In this document: positions 1 through 13,085 of the stretch, one piece after another
Position numbering within the stretch: the stretch's first letter is position 1
Layout of the letters: every line of letters begins with the position of its first letter
Assembly: GCF_937616625.2 (NCBI RefSeq)
Contig: NC_065574.1
Location: 25,794,501-25,858,500 of the forward strand
DNA from: Mercurialis annua
Lineage: Eukaryota > Streptophyta > Magnoliopsida > Malpighiales > Euphorbiaceae
Reading direction: 5' to 3'
Length of the DNA stretch: 64,000 bases
Made by a program: the position numbers and the translations under genes
Notes under the pieces: model-generated
Databases searched by the model: none
The model's input: only the letters and a program-made list of their open reading frames with translations
What the model was told of the DNA's origin: nothing

Positions 1-3000
1 CTTATATCGGTAAAATGTTTGGATTTATTTCGTAACATTTTAAGCGTTTGGCTTAAATCTCTAAGATGAAACGTTTGGATTTGTTTCGTAATGTTTGTAT
101 ACATTTGGATTAGATTCGTAACTTTTTAAATGTTTGGCTTAAATCGCTAAAAAGGTGAAACCATTGGATTTCTTTCGTAACTTTTTAAACGTTTGGATTT
201 GTTATATAATGTTTGTAAACGTGTGGCTAAAATTGCTAAAAATGTGAAATGTTTGAATTTGTTTAGTAACATTTTAAACTTTTGGATTTCTTTTGTAACT
301 TTTTAAACGTTTAGATTGGTTTCGTAACGTTTTAAATGCTTGGATTAAATCGCTAAAAAGGTGAAACGTTTGGATTTGTTTTATAGCGTCTTAAACGTTC
401 GAATTGGTTTCGTAACGTTTGTAAATGTTTGGATTTATTTCGTAACGATTTAGACGTTTTGATTTGTTTTGTAACGTTTTAAACGTTTGGATTGGTTTGG
501 TAACGTTTTAAACGTTTGGCTTATATCGAAAAAAAGGTGAAACGTTTGGTTTTTTATTCGTAATGTTTTAAACGTTTGAATTGGTTTTGTAACATTTTAA
601 ACGTTTGGCTTAAATCGCTAAAAAGGTTAAACGTTTGGATTTGTTTCGTGACGTTTGTAAACGTTTTGCTTAAATAGCTAAAAATGTGAAACATTTGGAT
701 TTATTCGTAATGTTTGGCTTAATTTGTTATAAACGTGAAACGTTTGGATTTGCTTCTTAAAGTTTGTAAACGTTTCGTTTTTTTTTCGTAACATTTGTAA
801 ATGTTTGGCATAAATTGCTAATAAGGTGAAACGTTTGGCTTGCTTTCACAACGTTTTAAATGTTTGGATTAGTTTTGTAACGTTTTAAACTTTTAGCCTA
901 AATCGATAACAAAGTGAAACAAGTCCAAACATTTCACCTTTTTAGCGATTTAAGCCAAACGTTAACAAACGTTACGAAACAAATCCAAACGTTTCACCTT
1001 TTCAGCGATTCAAGCCAAACGTTTAAAACGTTACGAAACAAATCGAAAAGTTTCACAGTTTTAGCAATTTAAGCCAAACGTTTAAAACGTGACGAAACCA
1101 ATCCAAACGTTTCCCGGTGTTTAGCAATTTAAGCCAAACGTTTACAAACGTTACGAAACAAACCAAACGTTTCCCCTATTTAGCAATTTAAGCCAAACGT
1201 TTACAAACGTTACAAAATGAATCCAAACGTTTAAAACGTTACGTTACGAAACAAATCCAAACGTTTCACCTTTTCAGCGATTTAAGCCAAACATTTACAA
1301 ACATTACAAAACAAATCCAAACGTTCACCTTTTTAGCGATTTAATGCAAACGTTTAAAACGTTACGAAACCAATCCAAATGTTTAAAACGTCACGAAACA
1401 AATTCAAATGTTTTCAAACGTTACGAAATAAAACGTTTCACTTTTTTAGCGATTTAAGCCAAACGTTTACAAACGTTCCAAAACAAAACTAAACATTTCA
1501 CATTTTTAGCGATTTAAGCCAAACGTTTATAACGCTATGAAACCAATCCAAACGTTTCCCTGTTTTAGCAATTGAAGCCAAAACGTTTACAAACATTACG
1601 AAACAAACCAAACGTTTCCCCTTTTTAGTGATTTAAGCCAAACGTTTACGAAACCAATCCAAACGTTTGTAACGTTTTTAAACATTTGGCTTAAGTCGCT
1701 AAAAAGGTGAAACATTTGGATTTGTTTCGTAACATTTTCGTTTGGATTGGTTTCGTAACGTTTTAAATGTTTGGCTTAAATCTCTAAAAAGGGGAAACAT
1801 TGGGATTTTTTTTATAAAGTTTTAAACATTTGGATTTGTGTCGTAATAATTTTAAACGTTTGGATTCGTTTCGTAACGTTTGTAAACGTTTAGCTTAGGG
1901 GAAATGGTTAGATTTGTTTCGTAACATTTTAAACGTTTAGATTGATTTCGTAACCTTAGTAAACTTTTGGATTTGTTTCGTAATGTTTGTAAACGTTTGG
2001 CTTATGGGAAATGTTTGAATTTTTTTCGTAACATTTTAAACGTTTAGATTAGTTTCGTAACCTTTGTAAACTTTTGGATTTGTTTCGTAACGTTTGTAAA
2101 TGTTTGGTTTAAATCGCTAAAAAGGTGAAACATTTGGATTTGTTTCGTAACGTTTGTAAACGCTTGGCATATATTACTAAAAATGTGAAACATTTGGATT
2201 TGTTCCATAACGTTTGTAAATGTTTTGACTTATATTGCTAAAGAGGTGAAACGTTTGGATTTGTTTCGAAACGTTTGGCTTCAATTGCAAAAAATGTGAA
2301 ACAATCTACTTCGAAAAAATTCAAACGTTTAAAATGTTACGAAACAAATCCAAATGTTTAAAACGTTAAAAAAACAAATCCAAACGTGCCACATCTTTAG
2401 TGATTTAAGCCAAACGTTTACAAGCATTGCAAAACCAATCCAAACATTTAAAACGTTACAAAACAAATTCAAACCTTTTACCTTTTTAGCGATTTAAGCC
2501 AAACATTTAAAACGTTACGAAACCAATCCACACATTTAAAACGTTATGAAACAAATCCAAGCGTTTAAACTTTTTAGCGATTTAAGCCAAACGTTTACAA
2601 ACGTTATGAAAACATATCAAAACGTTTCAACTTTTTTGCGATTTAAGACAAACATTTAAAATCGCAAAAAGGTGAAACATTTTGTTTTCAAACGTTTGGA
2701 TTGGTTCATTAAAAAGGTGAAACATTTTGTTTCGTAATGTTTTAAACGTTTGGATTGGTTTTATAATGTTTTAAATATTTGGCTTAAATCGCTAAAAAGG
2801 GGAAACGTTTGGATTTGTTTGGTAACGTTTTAAGCATTTGGATTTGTTTCGTAACGATTGTAAACGTTTGGCTTAATTCGCTAAAAAGGCGAAACGTTTG
2901 AATTTTTTACGTAACGTTTTAAATGTTTGGATTTGTTTCCAAAAAGGTGAAACAAATTCAAACATTTGCGATTAGTTTCATAGCGTTTGTAAACGTTTGA

Positions 3001-6000
3001 CTTAAATCGTTTATAAGGCGAAACATTTGAATTTGTTTCGTAACGTTGTAAACGTTTGGATTGGTTTCATAACGTTTTAAACGTTTGGAATAAATCGCTA
3101 AAAAGGTGAAACGTTTGGATTTGATTCGAAGGTTACGAAACTAATCTAAACGTTTGGAACTATTAAAACGCTACGAAACAAATCCAAACATTTCACCACG
3201 TTACGAAACCAATCCAAATGTTTCACCTTTTTAGCAATTTAAGCCAAACGTTTAAAACGTTACCAAACCAATCCAAACGTATAAAACGTTACAAATCAAA
3301 TCCAAAGGTTTGGTTTTGTTTCATAATGTTTTTATATGTTTGGCTTAAATTGCTAGAAATATGAAACGTTTTGATTGGGTTTGGCTTAAATCACTAAAAA
3401 GGTGAAACGTTTACATTTGTCGTAACGTTTACAAACATTTGGATTTGTTTCATAACGTTTGTCATCGTTTGGCTTAAATTGCTAAAAAGGTGAAATATTT
3501 TGCTTAAATCGCTAAAAAGGTTAAACGTTTGGATTTGTTTCGTAACATTTGTAAACGTTTGGCTTAAATTGCTAAAAAAGGTGAAACGTTTGGATTTATT
3601 TCGTAACATCTTAAACGTTTGGATTGGTTTCGTCACGTTGTAAACGTTTGGCTTAAATTAATAAAAAGAGGAAATGTTTGGATTTGTTTCATAACGTTTT
3701 AAACGTTTTGATTTGTTTCATAACATTTTTATAATGTTTTAAACGTTAGGATTTGATTCGTAACGTTTAAAACGTTGGGCTTAAATCGATAAAAGGTGAA
3801 ACGTTTGGATTTGTTTCGTAATGTTTGTAAATATTTGGCTTAAATTGCTAAAAAGATGAGCTGTTTGGATTTGTTTCGTAACGTTTTAAAAGTTTGGCTT
3901 AAATCGCTAAAAAATGTGAAACGTTTGGATTTGTTTAGTAATGTTTGTAAACGTTTGGCCTAAATCGCTAAAAAGGTGAAACGTTTGGTTTTGTTTCGTA
4001 ATGTTTAACGTTTGACTAAAATCGCTAAAAAGATGAATAAGCCAAACGTTTGTTTTAAACGTTTTATGTGTTTTGTAATGTTTTCAAACTATTTGCTAAA
4101 ATGCTAGAAAGGTGAAGAGTTTGGATTAGTTTTGTAACATTGTAAAAATTCACCTTTTTAGCGATTTAAGCCAAACGTTTTTCAAACATTACAAAACAAT
4201 TCTTAAATTATTACGAAACAAATCCAAACGTTTAAAACGTTACGAAACAAATTCAAACATTTCACCTTTTTATCAATTTAAGCTAAACGTTTACAAACGT
4301 TACGAAACTAAACCAAACGTTTGGAACGTTTACAAATGTTATGAAACAAATCCAAACGTTTCACCTTTTTAGCGATTGAAGAAAAACATTTAAAACGTTA
4401 CGAAAACCAATCTTAACACTTTACGAAACAAATCCAAACGTTTAAAACATTAAAAAACAAATCCAAACGTTTCCCCTTTTTGGCAATTTATGCCAAACGT
4501 TTATAAATGTTACGAAACAAATCCAATCATTTCACCTTTTTAGAGATAAAAAGGTGAAACGTTTGGATTTGTTTCGTAATGTTGGTAAACGTAAACGATT
4601 CACCTTTTTAGAGATTTAAGCCAAATGTTTACAAATGATACGAAAGAAATCCAAACGTTTCACCTTTTTAGCGATTTAAGCCAAACGTTTACAAAAGTTA
4701 AGAAACCAATCCAAAATTTTATGAAACAAATCCAAACGTTTCACCTTTTTAGCAAATTAAGCCGAACGTTTACAAACATTACAAAACAAATCTAAACGTT
4801 TCCCCATATTATCGATTTAAGCCAAACGTTTACAAACGTTACAAAACAAATCCAAACGTTTCACCTTTTTAGCAATTTAAGCGAAACGTGTACAAATGTT
4901 AGGAAACAAAACTAAAAGTTTCCCTTTTTTAGCTATTGAAGCCAAACGTTTACAAACATTACGAAATGAATCCAAACGTTTCACCTTTTTAGCGATTGAA
5001 GCCAAACGCTTATAAACGTTTAAACCGTTGCGAAACTAATCCAAACGTTTAAAACGTTACGAGACCAATCAAAATGTTTACAAACGTTATGCAACAAATC
5101 CAAATGTTTCCCCTTTTATCAATTTAAGCTAAACGTTTACAAAAGTTACGAAACAAAACCAAACATTTCACCTTTTTAGCTATTTAAACCAAACGTTTAC
5201 AAACGTTACGAATCAAATCAAAACAATTCACATTTTTGTCTCAAAAGTTTTGATTGGTTTCGTAACGTTTGGATTTGTTTGGTAACGTTTTAAACGTTTG
5301 AATTTGTTTCGTAATGTTTTAAACGTTTGGATTTGTTTCGTAACATTTTAAACGTTTGGATTGTTCCTAACATTTGTGAACGTTGGCTTAAATCGCTAAA
5401 AATGTGAAACATTTGGATTTATTTCGTAAAGTTTATAAACGTTTTGCTTATATCACAAAAACGTTTGGATTGGTTTCGTAACGTTTTAAATATTTGGCTT
5501 CAATCGCTAAAAAGGTGAAACGTTTGGATTTGTTTCGTAACGTTTGTAACTGTTTGGCTTAAACCACTAAAAAGGTGAAATGTTTGGTTTTGTTTGATAA
5601 AACGTTACAAAACCAATCCAAACGTTTAAAAAGTTACGAAAGAAATCCTAACATTTTACCTTTTTAGCGGTTTAAGCCACACGTTTACAAACGTTACAAA
5701 ACAAATCCAAACGTTTACCTTTTTAGCAATTTAAGCCAAACGTTTACAAACATTACGAAACCAATCCAAACGTTTTAAACATTTTTCTTAAATCGCTAGA
5801 AAGGTTAAACGTTTGGCTTTGTTTCGTAACATTTTAAACATTTTGATTGGTTTTGTAACGTTTTAAATGTTTGGCTTAAATCTCTAAAAAGGTGAAACAT
5901 TTGGATTTGTTTCGTAACATTTTAAAATTTTGGATTGGTTTTGTAATGTTTTAAACTTTTGGCTTAAATCGAAAAAAGGTGAGACGCTTGGATTTGTTTC

Positions 6001-8366
6001 GGAACGTTTGTAAACGTTTGGCTTATATCGTTAAAAAATTGACACCTTTGGATTTGTTTCAGCTTTTTAGCGATTTAATCAAAAATATTTAAAATACTAG
6101 GAAACAAATCCAAAAGTATAAAAATTACGAAACAAATTGACACGTTTAAAACATTGGGAAACGTTACGAAACAAATCTTAAGGTTTCACCTTTTTAGCGG
6201 TTTAATCCAAACGTTTAAAACATTACGAAACAAATACTAACATTTCACCTTTTTAGCGATTTAAGCCAAACGTTTAAAATGTTACGAAACCAGTCCTAAC
6301 GTTAAAAACGTTACGAAAAAAATTCCAAACATTTCCAATTTTTAGCAATTTAAGCCAAACGCTTACAAACATTACGAAACCAATCCAAACGTTTCACCTT
6401 TTTAGCAATTTAATCCAAACATTTACAAACATTACGAAACAAAACCAAACGTTTCACATTTTTAGAGATTTAAGCTAAACATTCACAAATGTTACGAAAC
6501 AAATCCAAACGTTTCACCTTTTTAGCGATTTAAGCCAAACGTTTACAAACGTTACGAAACAAAACTAAGCGTTTTACCTTTTTACCAATTTAAGCCAAAC
6601 GTTTCACCTTGTTAGCAATTTAAGCCAAACGTTTACAAACGTTATGAAACAAAACCAAACGTTTAACATTTTTAGCGATTGAAGACAAACATTTACAAAT
6701 GTTATGAAATAAATCCAAACGTTTAACCTTTTTAGCGATTTAAGCCAAACGTTTACCAATGTTACGAGACAAATCCAAACGTTTCACATTTTTAGAGATT
6801 GAAGCCAAACATTTACAAATGTTACGAAACAAATCCAAACATTTTACTTTTTTAGCGATTCAAGCCAAACGTTTACAAACATTACAAAACAAAACCAAAC
6901 ATATCACATTTTTAGCGATTCAAGCCAAACGTTTACAAACGTTATGAAACAAATCCAAACGTTTCACCTTTTTATTAATTTAAAACGTTACGAAACAAAT
7001 CCAAACGTTTAAAACATTACGAAACAAATTCACATGTTTCACCTTTTTATCAATTTAGGCGAAACATTTAAAACGATACAAAACCAATCCAAACGTTCAA
7101 AACGTTACGAAAAAAATCCAAAACATTTCACATTTTTAGCGATTTAAGCCAAACGTTTACAAACTTTACAAAACAGATCCAAACGTTTCACATTTTTAGC
7201 GATTTAAGTCAAACGTTTACAAACGTTACGAAACGAAACCAAACATTTCACCTCTTTAGCGATTTAAGCCAAATGTTTAAAATGTTATGAAACCAATCAT
7301 AACGTTTAAAACCTTACGAAATCAATCCAAACGTTTACAAACGTTACGAAGTAAATCCAAAAGTTTTCTCTTGTTAGCAATTTATACCAAACGTTTACAA
7401 ACGTTACGAAACAAATCCAAATGTTTCACATTTTAAGCGATTGAAGCCAAACGTTTACAAACGTTACGAAACAAAACCAAACGTTTCCCCATTTTAGCAA
7501 TTCAAGCCAAACGATTACAAACGCTACGAAAAATATCCAAACGTTTCACCTTTTTCGCAATCTAAGCCAAACGTTTACGAACGTTACGAAACAAAACCAA
7601 ACATTTCACCTTTTTAGCGATTTAATCACAACGTTTATAAAGTTACTAAACAAATCCAAACATTTACAAACGATATAAAACCAATCCAAAACAAATTCAA
7701 ACGTTTAAAATGTTATGAAACAATCCAAACGTTTCACTCTTTTAGCGATTTACGCCAAACGTTTACAAATGTTACGAAACAAATCCAAACGTTTCCCCTT
7801 TTTAGCGATTTAAGCCAAAACGTTTCATCTTTTTAGCGATTTAAGCCAAACGTTTACAAATGTTACGAAACAAATAAAAACGTTTCATATTTTTAGCTAT
7901 TGAAGCCAAACGTTTACAAACGTTACGAAACAAATCCAAACGTTTCACCTTTTTAGCGAATTAAGCCAAATATTTACAAACGTTACGAAACAAATTCAAA
8001 CGTTTCACATTTTTAGCAATTGAAGCCAACCGTTTACAAACGTTACGAAACAAATTAAAAAGTTTCACCTTTTTATCGATTTAAGCCAAACGTTTAAAAC
8101 ATTATGAAACTAATCCACACGTCTAAAACGTTACGAAACAAATCCAAACGTTCCACCTTTTTAGCGATTTAAGCCAAACGTTCAAAGCATTACAAAACCA
8201 ATCCAAACGTTTAAAACGTTACGAAACAAATCCTAACATTTCACATTTTTAGCGATTTAAGCCAAAGTTATGGAACCAATCCAAATGTTTACAAACGTTA
8301 TGAAACAAATCCAAACGTTTCACCTTTTTAGCAATTCAAGCCAAATGTTTACAAACGTTACGAAAC
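1..8366. repeat. Modular ~60-bp satellite array, block 1
   Basis: Degenerate tandem array. The commonest unit joins three modules: GTTTGGATTTGTTTCGTAAC (20 bp), GTTTGTAAAC or GTTTTAAAC (9-10 bp), and a 30-bp module made of GTTTGGCTTAAATCG followed by CTAAAAAGGTGAAAC. A variant 20-mer has GATTGG in place of GATTTG. Each module starts GTTT and ends AAC, so neighbours meet at the palindrome AACGTT. Orientation alternates: roughly forward 1-925, reverse 926-1668, forward 1669-2305, reverse to 2665, forward to 3127, reverse to 3310, forward to 4145, then mostly reverse to 5235, with shorter flips before a long reverse run 6062-8366. Module order and number vary, so the period is not strictly 60. 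The array runs off the left edge of the window. I do not recognise it as a named satellite family. Confidence 0.93.
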
Positions 8367-8679
8367 TGTAATATCCCGTGTTTTTCCGTCGTGGTTTCGT
8401 TGTGTTTCCGACTTAGTTTTGGATTGTTAATGGTGGACTTAGAAAGTGTGACACTTTGTTTGGGGTTTGAGTTGTCTCTTGTATGTGGTGCATATGTCGT
8501 GTGAGTTTTCGATGGCGATTTGATTTGTAATCGGTTTATAATCGATGATGTATTCGCATACCTTCTGAATCTGACATGTTTTGAGAAAACATGCATATCT
8601 CCCAATTTAACCGTTGGATCGGGCTCAGTTTTGGATATGTTGTGCCCAAGACAAAGTTGACTGTTGGATCAAAAATTGA

Positions 8680-8724
8680 GGCGCGTTGGAGGGCGCGATG
8701 GGCCATCGCGCCTCGCAACGCGCC
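8680..8724. promoter_or_regulatory. GC-rich 22-bp imperfect inverted repeat in the U3 of the solo LTR
   Basis: The left arm (8680-8701) and right arm (8703-8724) pair at 19 of 22 positions around a single central base. The innermost 10 bp, GGCGCGATGG with CCATCGCGCC, are perfect. More GGCGCG/CGCGCC motifs continue to about 8790. This GC-rich island sits about 90 bp upstream of the TATA box in otherwise AT-rich DNA, so a role as a U3 enhancer or protein-binding element is plausible but inferred. Confidence 0.6.
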
Positions 8725-8810
8725 CCATACGTATTTTTGTACGCCTGGTGAAGGCGCGATTGGATGAACGCGCCTCGCATCGCGCCTCACCTTTAATTTT
8801 GTGTATTGGG

Positions 8811-8820
8811 CTATAAATAG
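8811..8820 (+). promoter_or_regulatory. TATA box of the solo LTR
   Basis: CTATAAATAG is a strong plant TATA box about 445 bp into the LTR. A plausible untranslated leader follows, ending in a consensus splice donor CCG/GTAAGT at about 8938-8944. Together they suggest the U3/R boundary lies near 8845. Activity cannot be judged from sequence. Confidence 0.6.
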
Positions 8821-11307
8821 ACCCCATAATTTGACCAAACTCTTTTTACTTCGTTATGTGAAAACCCTAGCCGACTTTGACAAACCAAAAACTCTCAGGA
8901 ATCATAACTTCATCTCCTCCTTTCGTTCATTCAATCCGGTAAGTCTTTAACGTCATGTTCTTGGATTATATTTCGATATCGTCAAACGGTTCTTGATTTC
9001 GTATCTCATTGTTTAGCTTTAATCTGATTGTTCTTCGTCGATTCACATCAACTCAGCGATCTCTATAATCGTTACGCTTCAGAATCATATACGGTACGTA
9101 AAAATCCCTCCGTTTATCGCCGTTTCGATTTCGACGTGTTCTTACTTATTTTCTGCCGCTTCTTGTCGATTCATGGCTGTAAATTGTGTTGATATTTGAC
9201 GCGAATCTTGTCTGGTTAATATGAGTCTCATCGTGGTTACTTTTGCTTAGCCGAATTCGATCGAAACCATATCTGAGTGCCTTGCGTGGTCACTGTGATC
9301 GTTTCCTTTGAAATTGTTCTTCTTTGTTTTGTGATTAGAGACATGGCTGAATTTTGCATGATTAGGTGGCTGTAATTGTTATGCTCATTTGATTAGGTTT
9401 TGTTATGAGTTATGATCATAGCTTGTTTGTAAGAAATTTCAAATACGTTATTCATGACTTGTTGGCGGGGATGAATTATGTTGCATTAAAGAAAATGACT
9501 AATAAGCTAGATTAGTCCCTAATATGTTTTGTTTAGTTTAATGGAATCCCTCAAGTTGTCTTGATTTAATGATATTGTTTTAAACATAACTTTTGAATTT
9601 GGATTTAATTCATAAACTATTAAAGTGTAAACGATAAATGTTTTATAACTTAAATTTATATAATTACTCGGATAATTATATATATAATATTGAATATCAA
9701 TTTGATGTACCAATTTGGCTAATTTAAAATTTAGCCCCTAAAGTTTCTAAAAATTTATTCAATGTAAGTTTTATCTTTCGGATCTTTGGTTGATTTATAA
9801 TTTAGTAAATTGAGAGCGAGTAATTAATTTTTACTTCGAATATCAAATTGGCTAATGTACAGTTTAGTCCCTAAACTTTTATAAACTTAAAATGGTTAAG
9901 TTTTAGTTGTAACTTAGGTTACTTGAATTTCAAGTTATTAAATTATATTTTTAAATAGGATAATTATTTTATCAAGTATTTTAATTTATAAACTCGGGTT
10001 TATAAATTAAATAAACTATTGAACCGGGTTAGACTTTGGTCCCCTAGCAAGTAGGAAGAAGTTTGGTAGTTTTTAATAACTCGGCTGACTCACTGATATG
10101 GATTTTAACTTAGGTTAAATTAAATTATTTAATAAATTATTCGAATTGTAATTTAATGTATATAACTTATATGGTTTGATTTTTATAACTTGGGTTATAG
10201 TTTTAATACGTTTTAATCTTATGTGTTTGATTATACGTTGGCGTGTTGTTATATGTGCTAGTCCTACATGGTGTCTGTACTCCCTAGAGTTTGGGTATGT
10301 TTTTAATTATTATTTATACATTGTCTAGACTCGTCAACCATTCGTGCTTCGAAGACGAACCAGGATTAGATTGCTTGCCAGGTTATCACGTGGATTAGCA
10401 AGCAGTGAGTTTATATCGCTATTTACCGCTTTATTCAGTAAATTGTATTTTTGCATATATATATATATTGTATATACAGCTTTCGAACTATTTTCAACAT
10501 TATGGATCTGAATTGGAACAGGATACTCGATGGGCATCATCGAGACTGCGTGCGCACCGGTATATGATCATATGGTATTGAGGTAGGTTTGAGATATGTC
10601 TCGTCTTAGTGAGGGCGCCGGTGGAAGATACGTCTCCTGGGACTCGCTTGTTTATTTGAGTGACAGTCGGGGATCAGTTATGGAGATACGTCTCACCGAC
10701 ACGACAACTGGATTTAGATTATTTGTGGTTTAGGGTTTCAATGCTTATCCATAATGATAAATTCCTTTACAAATGTTTTAAGGTTTTTAAAGGTTTTCAC
10801 TTAATAAATGTAAATAGTTGTATGAACTCATCTCAGTATATCTGACCCCGTTGCTTTCCCAATTTTTCCAGGGTTATGATTTGAGCGAGTCAGCTGGTCT
10901 CCGATTCTTTATTTCCTCGGAGGTCTTACTTTATTTTATTAAAGCTATTGAACTGATTTTACTCTTAGACCGCAGTAGTAATTAGAAGTCTTACTTGTTA
11001 TAGTACTTGTTGTCATATTAATTCAATTGGATTATTTGTTGATTGGCATTATTATATTAACTTATGTTATTTTAATATTTAAGCCATGTTAGAGACTCGG
11101 AGTTGACCGAGCATTTATTATATATATGTTGTATATATAAGCTGCTAGACTAGGTTGGAGTCTCGGTTGCCCCCGAGCATGTGGTTTTATGCAGGTACAA
11201 TGTTGATAATGATATATGTTTGTTATCCGCAAGGCTAGCTACGGGTTTCGGTACAACCATACCCATACCCTAGCGCCGGTCGCGATTCATAAAAATGGGT
11301 CGTGACA

Positions 11308-13085
11308 GAAACAAAACCAAACGTTTCACCTTTTTAGCAATATAAGCAACACACTTACACCGTTACAAAACCAATTCAAGTGTTTACAATTAGAAAACAA
11401 AAACAAATATTTTACCTTTTTAGCGATATTAGCCAAAAGTTTACAAAGGTTACAAAACAAAACCAAACGTTTTGCCTTTTTAGCGATTTAGGCCAAACGT
11501 TTACAAACATTACGATACAAATCCAAACGTTTCAGTTTTTTAAGCGATTGAAGCAGAACGTATAAAATGTTACGAAATCAATCCAAACGTTTCCCCTTTT
11601 TAGCGATTTAAGCCAAACATTTAAAACGTTACAAAACCAATCCAAACTTTTACAAACATTACGAAACAAATCCGAACGTTTTTTAGCGATTTAGGACAAA
11701 CGTTTACAAACGTTACGATACAAATCCAAATGTTTCACCTTTTTAGTGATAGAAGCGAAACTTTTAAAAATGTTACAAAACAAATCCAAACGTTTCACCT
11801 TTTTAGTGATATAAGCCCGAAGTTTAAAATGTTACAAAACCAATGCAAACGTTTAAAATGTTACGAAACAAATCCAAACATTTCACCTTTTTGCAATTTA
11901 AGCCAAATTTTTACAAACGTTATGAAACAAATCCAAACGTTTAAAACGTTACGAAACAAATCCTAATGTTTCATCTTTTTAGCGATTGAAGCCAAAAAAC
12001 ATTACGAAACAAAATCAAACGTTTGTAAACGTGTGGCTTAAATTGCTAAAAAGGGGAAATGTTTGGATTTGTTGCGTAACGTTTTTAATATTTTGATTTG
12101 TTTTGTAACGTTTTAAATGTTTGGCTGAAATCGCTAAAAAGGTAAAACGTTTGGATTTGTTTCATAACATTTGTAACTGTTTGGCTTAAATCACTAAAAA
12201 GGTGAAATGTTTGATTTTGTTTCATAAAGCATTAAAAACCCAATCCAAACGTTAAAAAACGTTACGAAACAAATCCTAACTTTTCACCTTTTTAGCAGTT
12301 TAAGCCACACGTTTATGATCGTTACAAAACAAATCCAAACGTTTCACCTTTTTAGCGATTTAAGCCAAACGTTTATAAACATTATGAAACAAATCCAAAC
12401 GTTTTAAATGTTTGGCTTAAATCGCTAGAAAGGTTAAACGTTTGGATTTGTTTCGTAACGTTTTAAACATTTTGATTGGTTTTGTAACGTTTTAAACGTT
12501 TGGCTTAAATCTCTAAAAAGGTGAAACGTTTGGATTTGTTTCATAACGTTTGTAAACATTTTGCTTATATCGTGAAAAATGTGACACCTTTGGATTTGTT
12601 TTAGCTTTTTAGCGATTTAATCCAAATATTGAAAATGTAAGGAAACAAATCCAAAAGTATAAAAAATTACGAAACAAATTCACACGTTTAAAACATTAGA
12701 AAACGTTACGAAACAAATCCTAGGATTTCATTTATTTAGCGGTTTAATCCAAACGTTTAAAACGTTATGAAACAAAGTCTAACATTTCACCTTTTTAGGG
12801 ATTTAAGCCAAACATTTAAAATGTTACGAAACTAATCCTAACGTTAAAAACGTTACGAAAAAAATCCAAACATTTCCAATTTTTAGCAATTTAAGCCAAA
12901 CTTTTACAAACGTTACGAAACCAATCCAAACGTTTCACCTTTTTAGCAATTTAATCCAAACATTTACAAACGTTACGAAACAAAACCAAATGTTTCACAT
13001 TTTTAGAGATTTAATCCAAATAATCACAAATGTTACAAAACAAGTCCCAACATTTCACCTTTTTAGCGATTTATGTCAAACGTTT
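11308..13085. repeat. Modular ~60-bp satellite array, block 2
   Basis: Continues block 1 directly after the solo LTR and its GAAAC duplication. Orientation is reverse to about 12018, forward to 12232, reverse to 12395, forward to 12603, and reverse to the end. Modules and AACGTT-type junctions match block 1. The block stops abruptly at about 13085, where the composite insertion begins. Confidence 0.92.

Larger units (their letters stand above)
8367..11307 (+). mobile_element. Solo LTR of a large Ty3/gypsy-type (Tekay/Del-like) retrotransposon
   Basis: The 2,941-bp segment begins TGTAATATCCCG and ends GGTCGTGACA, so it has TG...CA ends. It is flanked by a perfect 5-bp duplication GAAAC (8362-8366 and 11308-11312), and satellite resumes directly on both sides. 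There is no primer-binding site, polypurine tract or gag-pol, so this is a solo LTR left by LTR-LTR recombination. The length and the GTCGTGACA terminus resemble Tekay/Del chromovirus LTRs; that lineage call is inference. Inside are a GC-rich inverted repeat (8680-8724), a TATA box (8811-8820), a probable leader with a splice-donor-like CCG/GTAAGT near 8938-8944, and AT-rich DNA from about 9500 to 10500. Short open frames inside it show no recognisable domain. A diverged relative lies in opposite orientation at 61574-64000. Confidence 0.88.

Noticed and set aside
3394..3636. Open frames of 60-126 codons in the satellite blocks (also 6759-6947, 11380-11966, 35177-35539, 54147-54482, 56095-56373, 60632-60874)
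   Set aside because: They translate the repeat itself (KQIQTFHLFSDLSQTFT-like), appear on either strand according to orientation, and have no domain or start context.
8336..8838. Two overlapping minus-strand open frames in the solo LTR
   Set aside because: They cross the LTR boundary or the GC-rich U3 hairpin and the TATA region, and show no recognisable protein.
1..13085. Satellite as a CRISPR-like array
   Set aside because: There are regular repeats but no unique spacers; modules are all variants of each other and the context is plant nuclear DNA.
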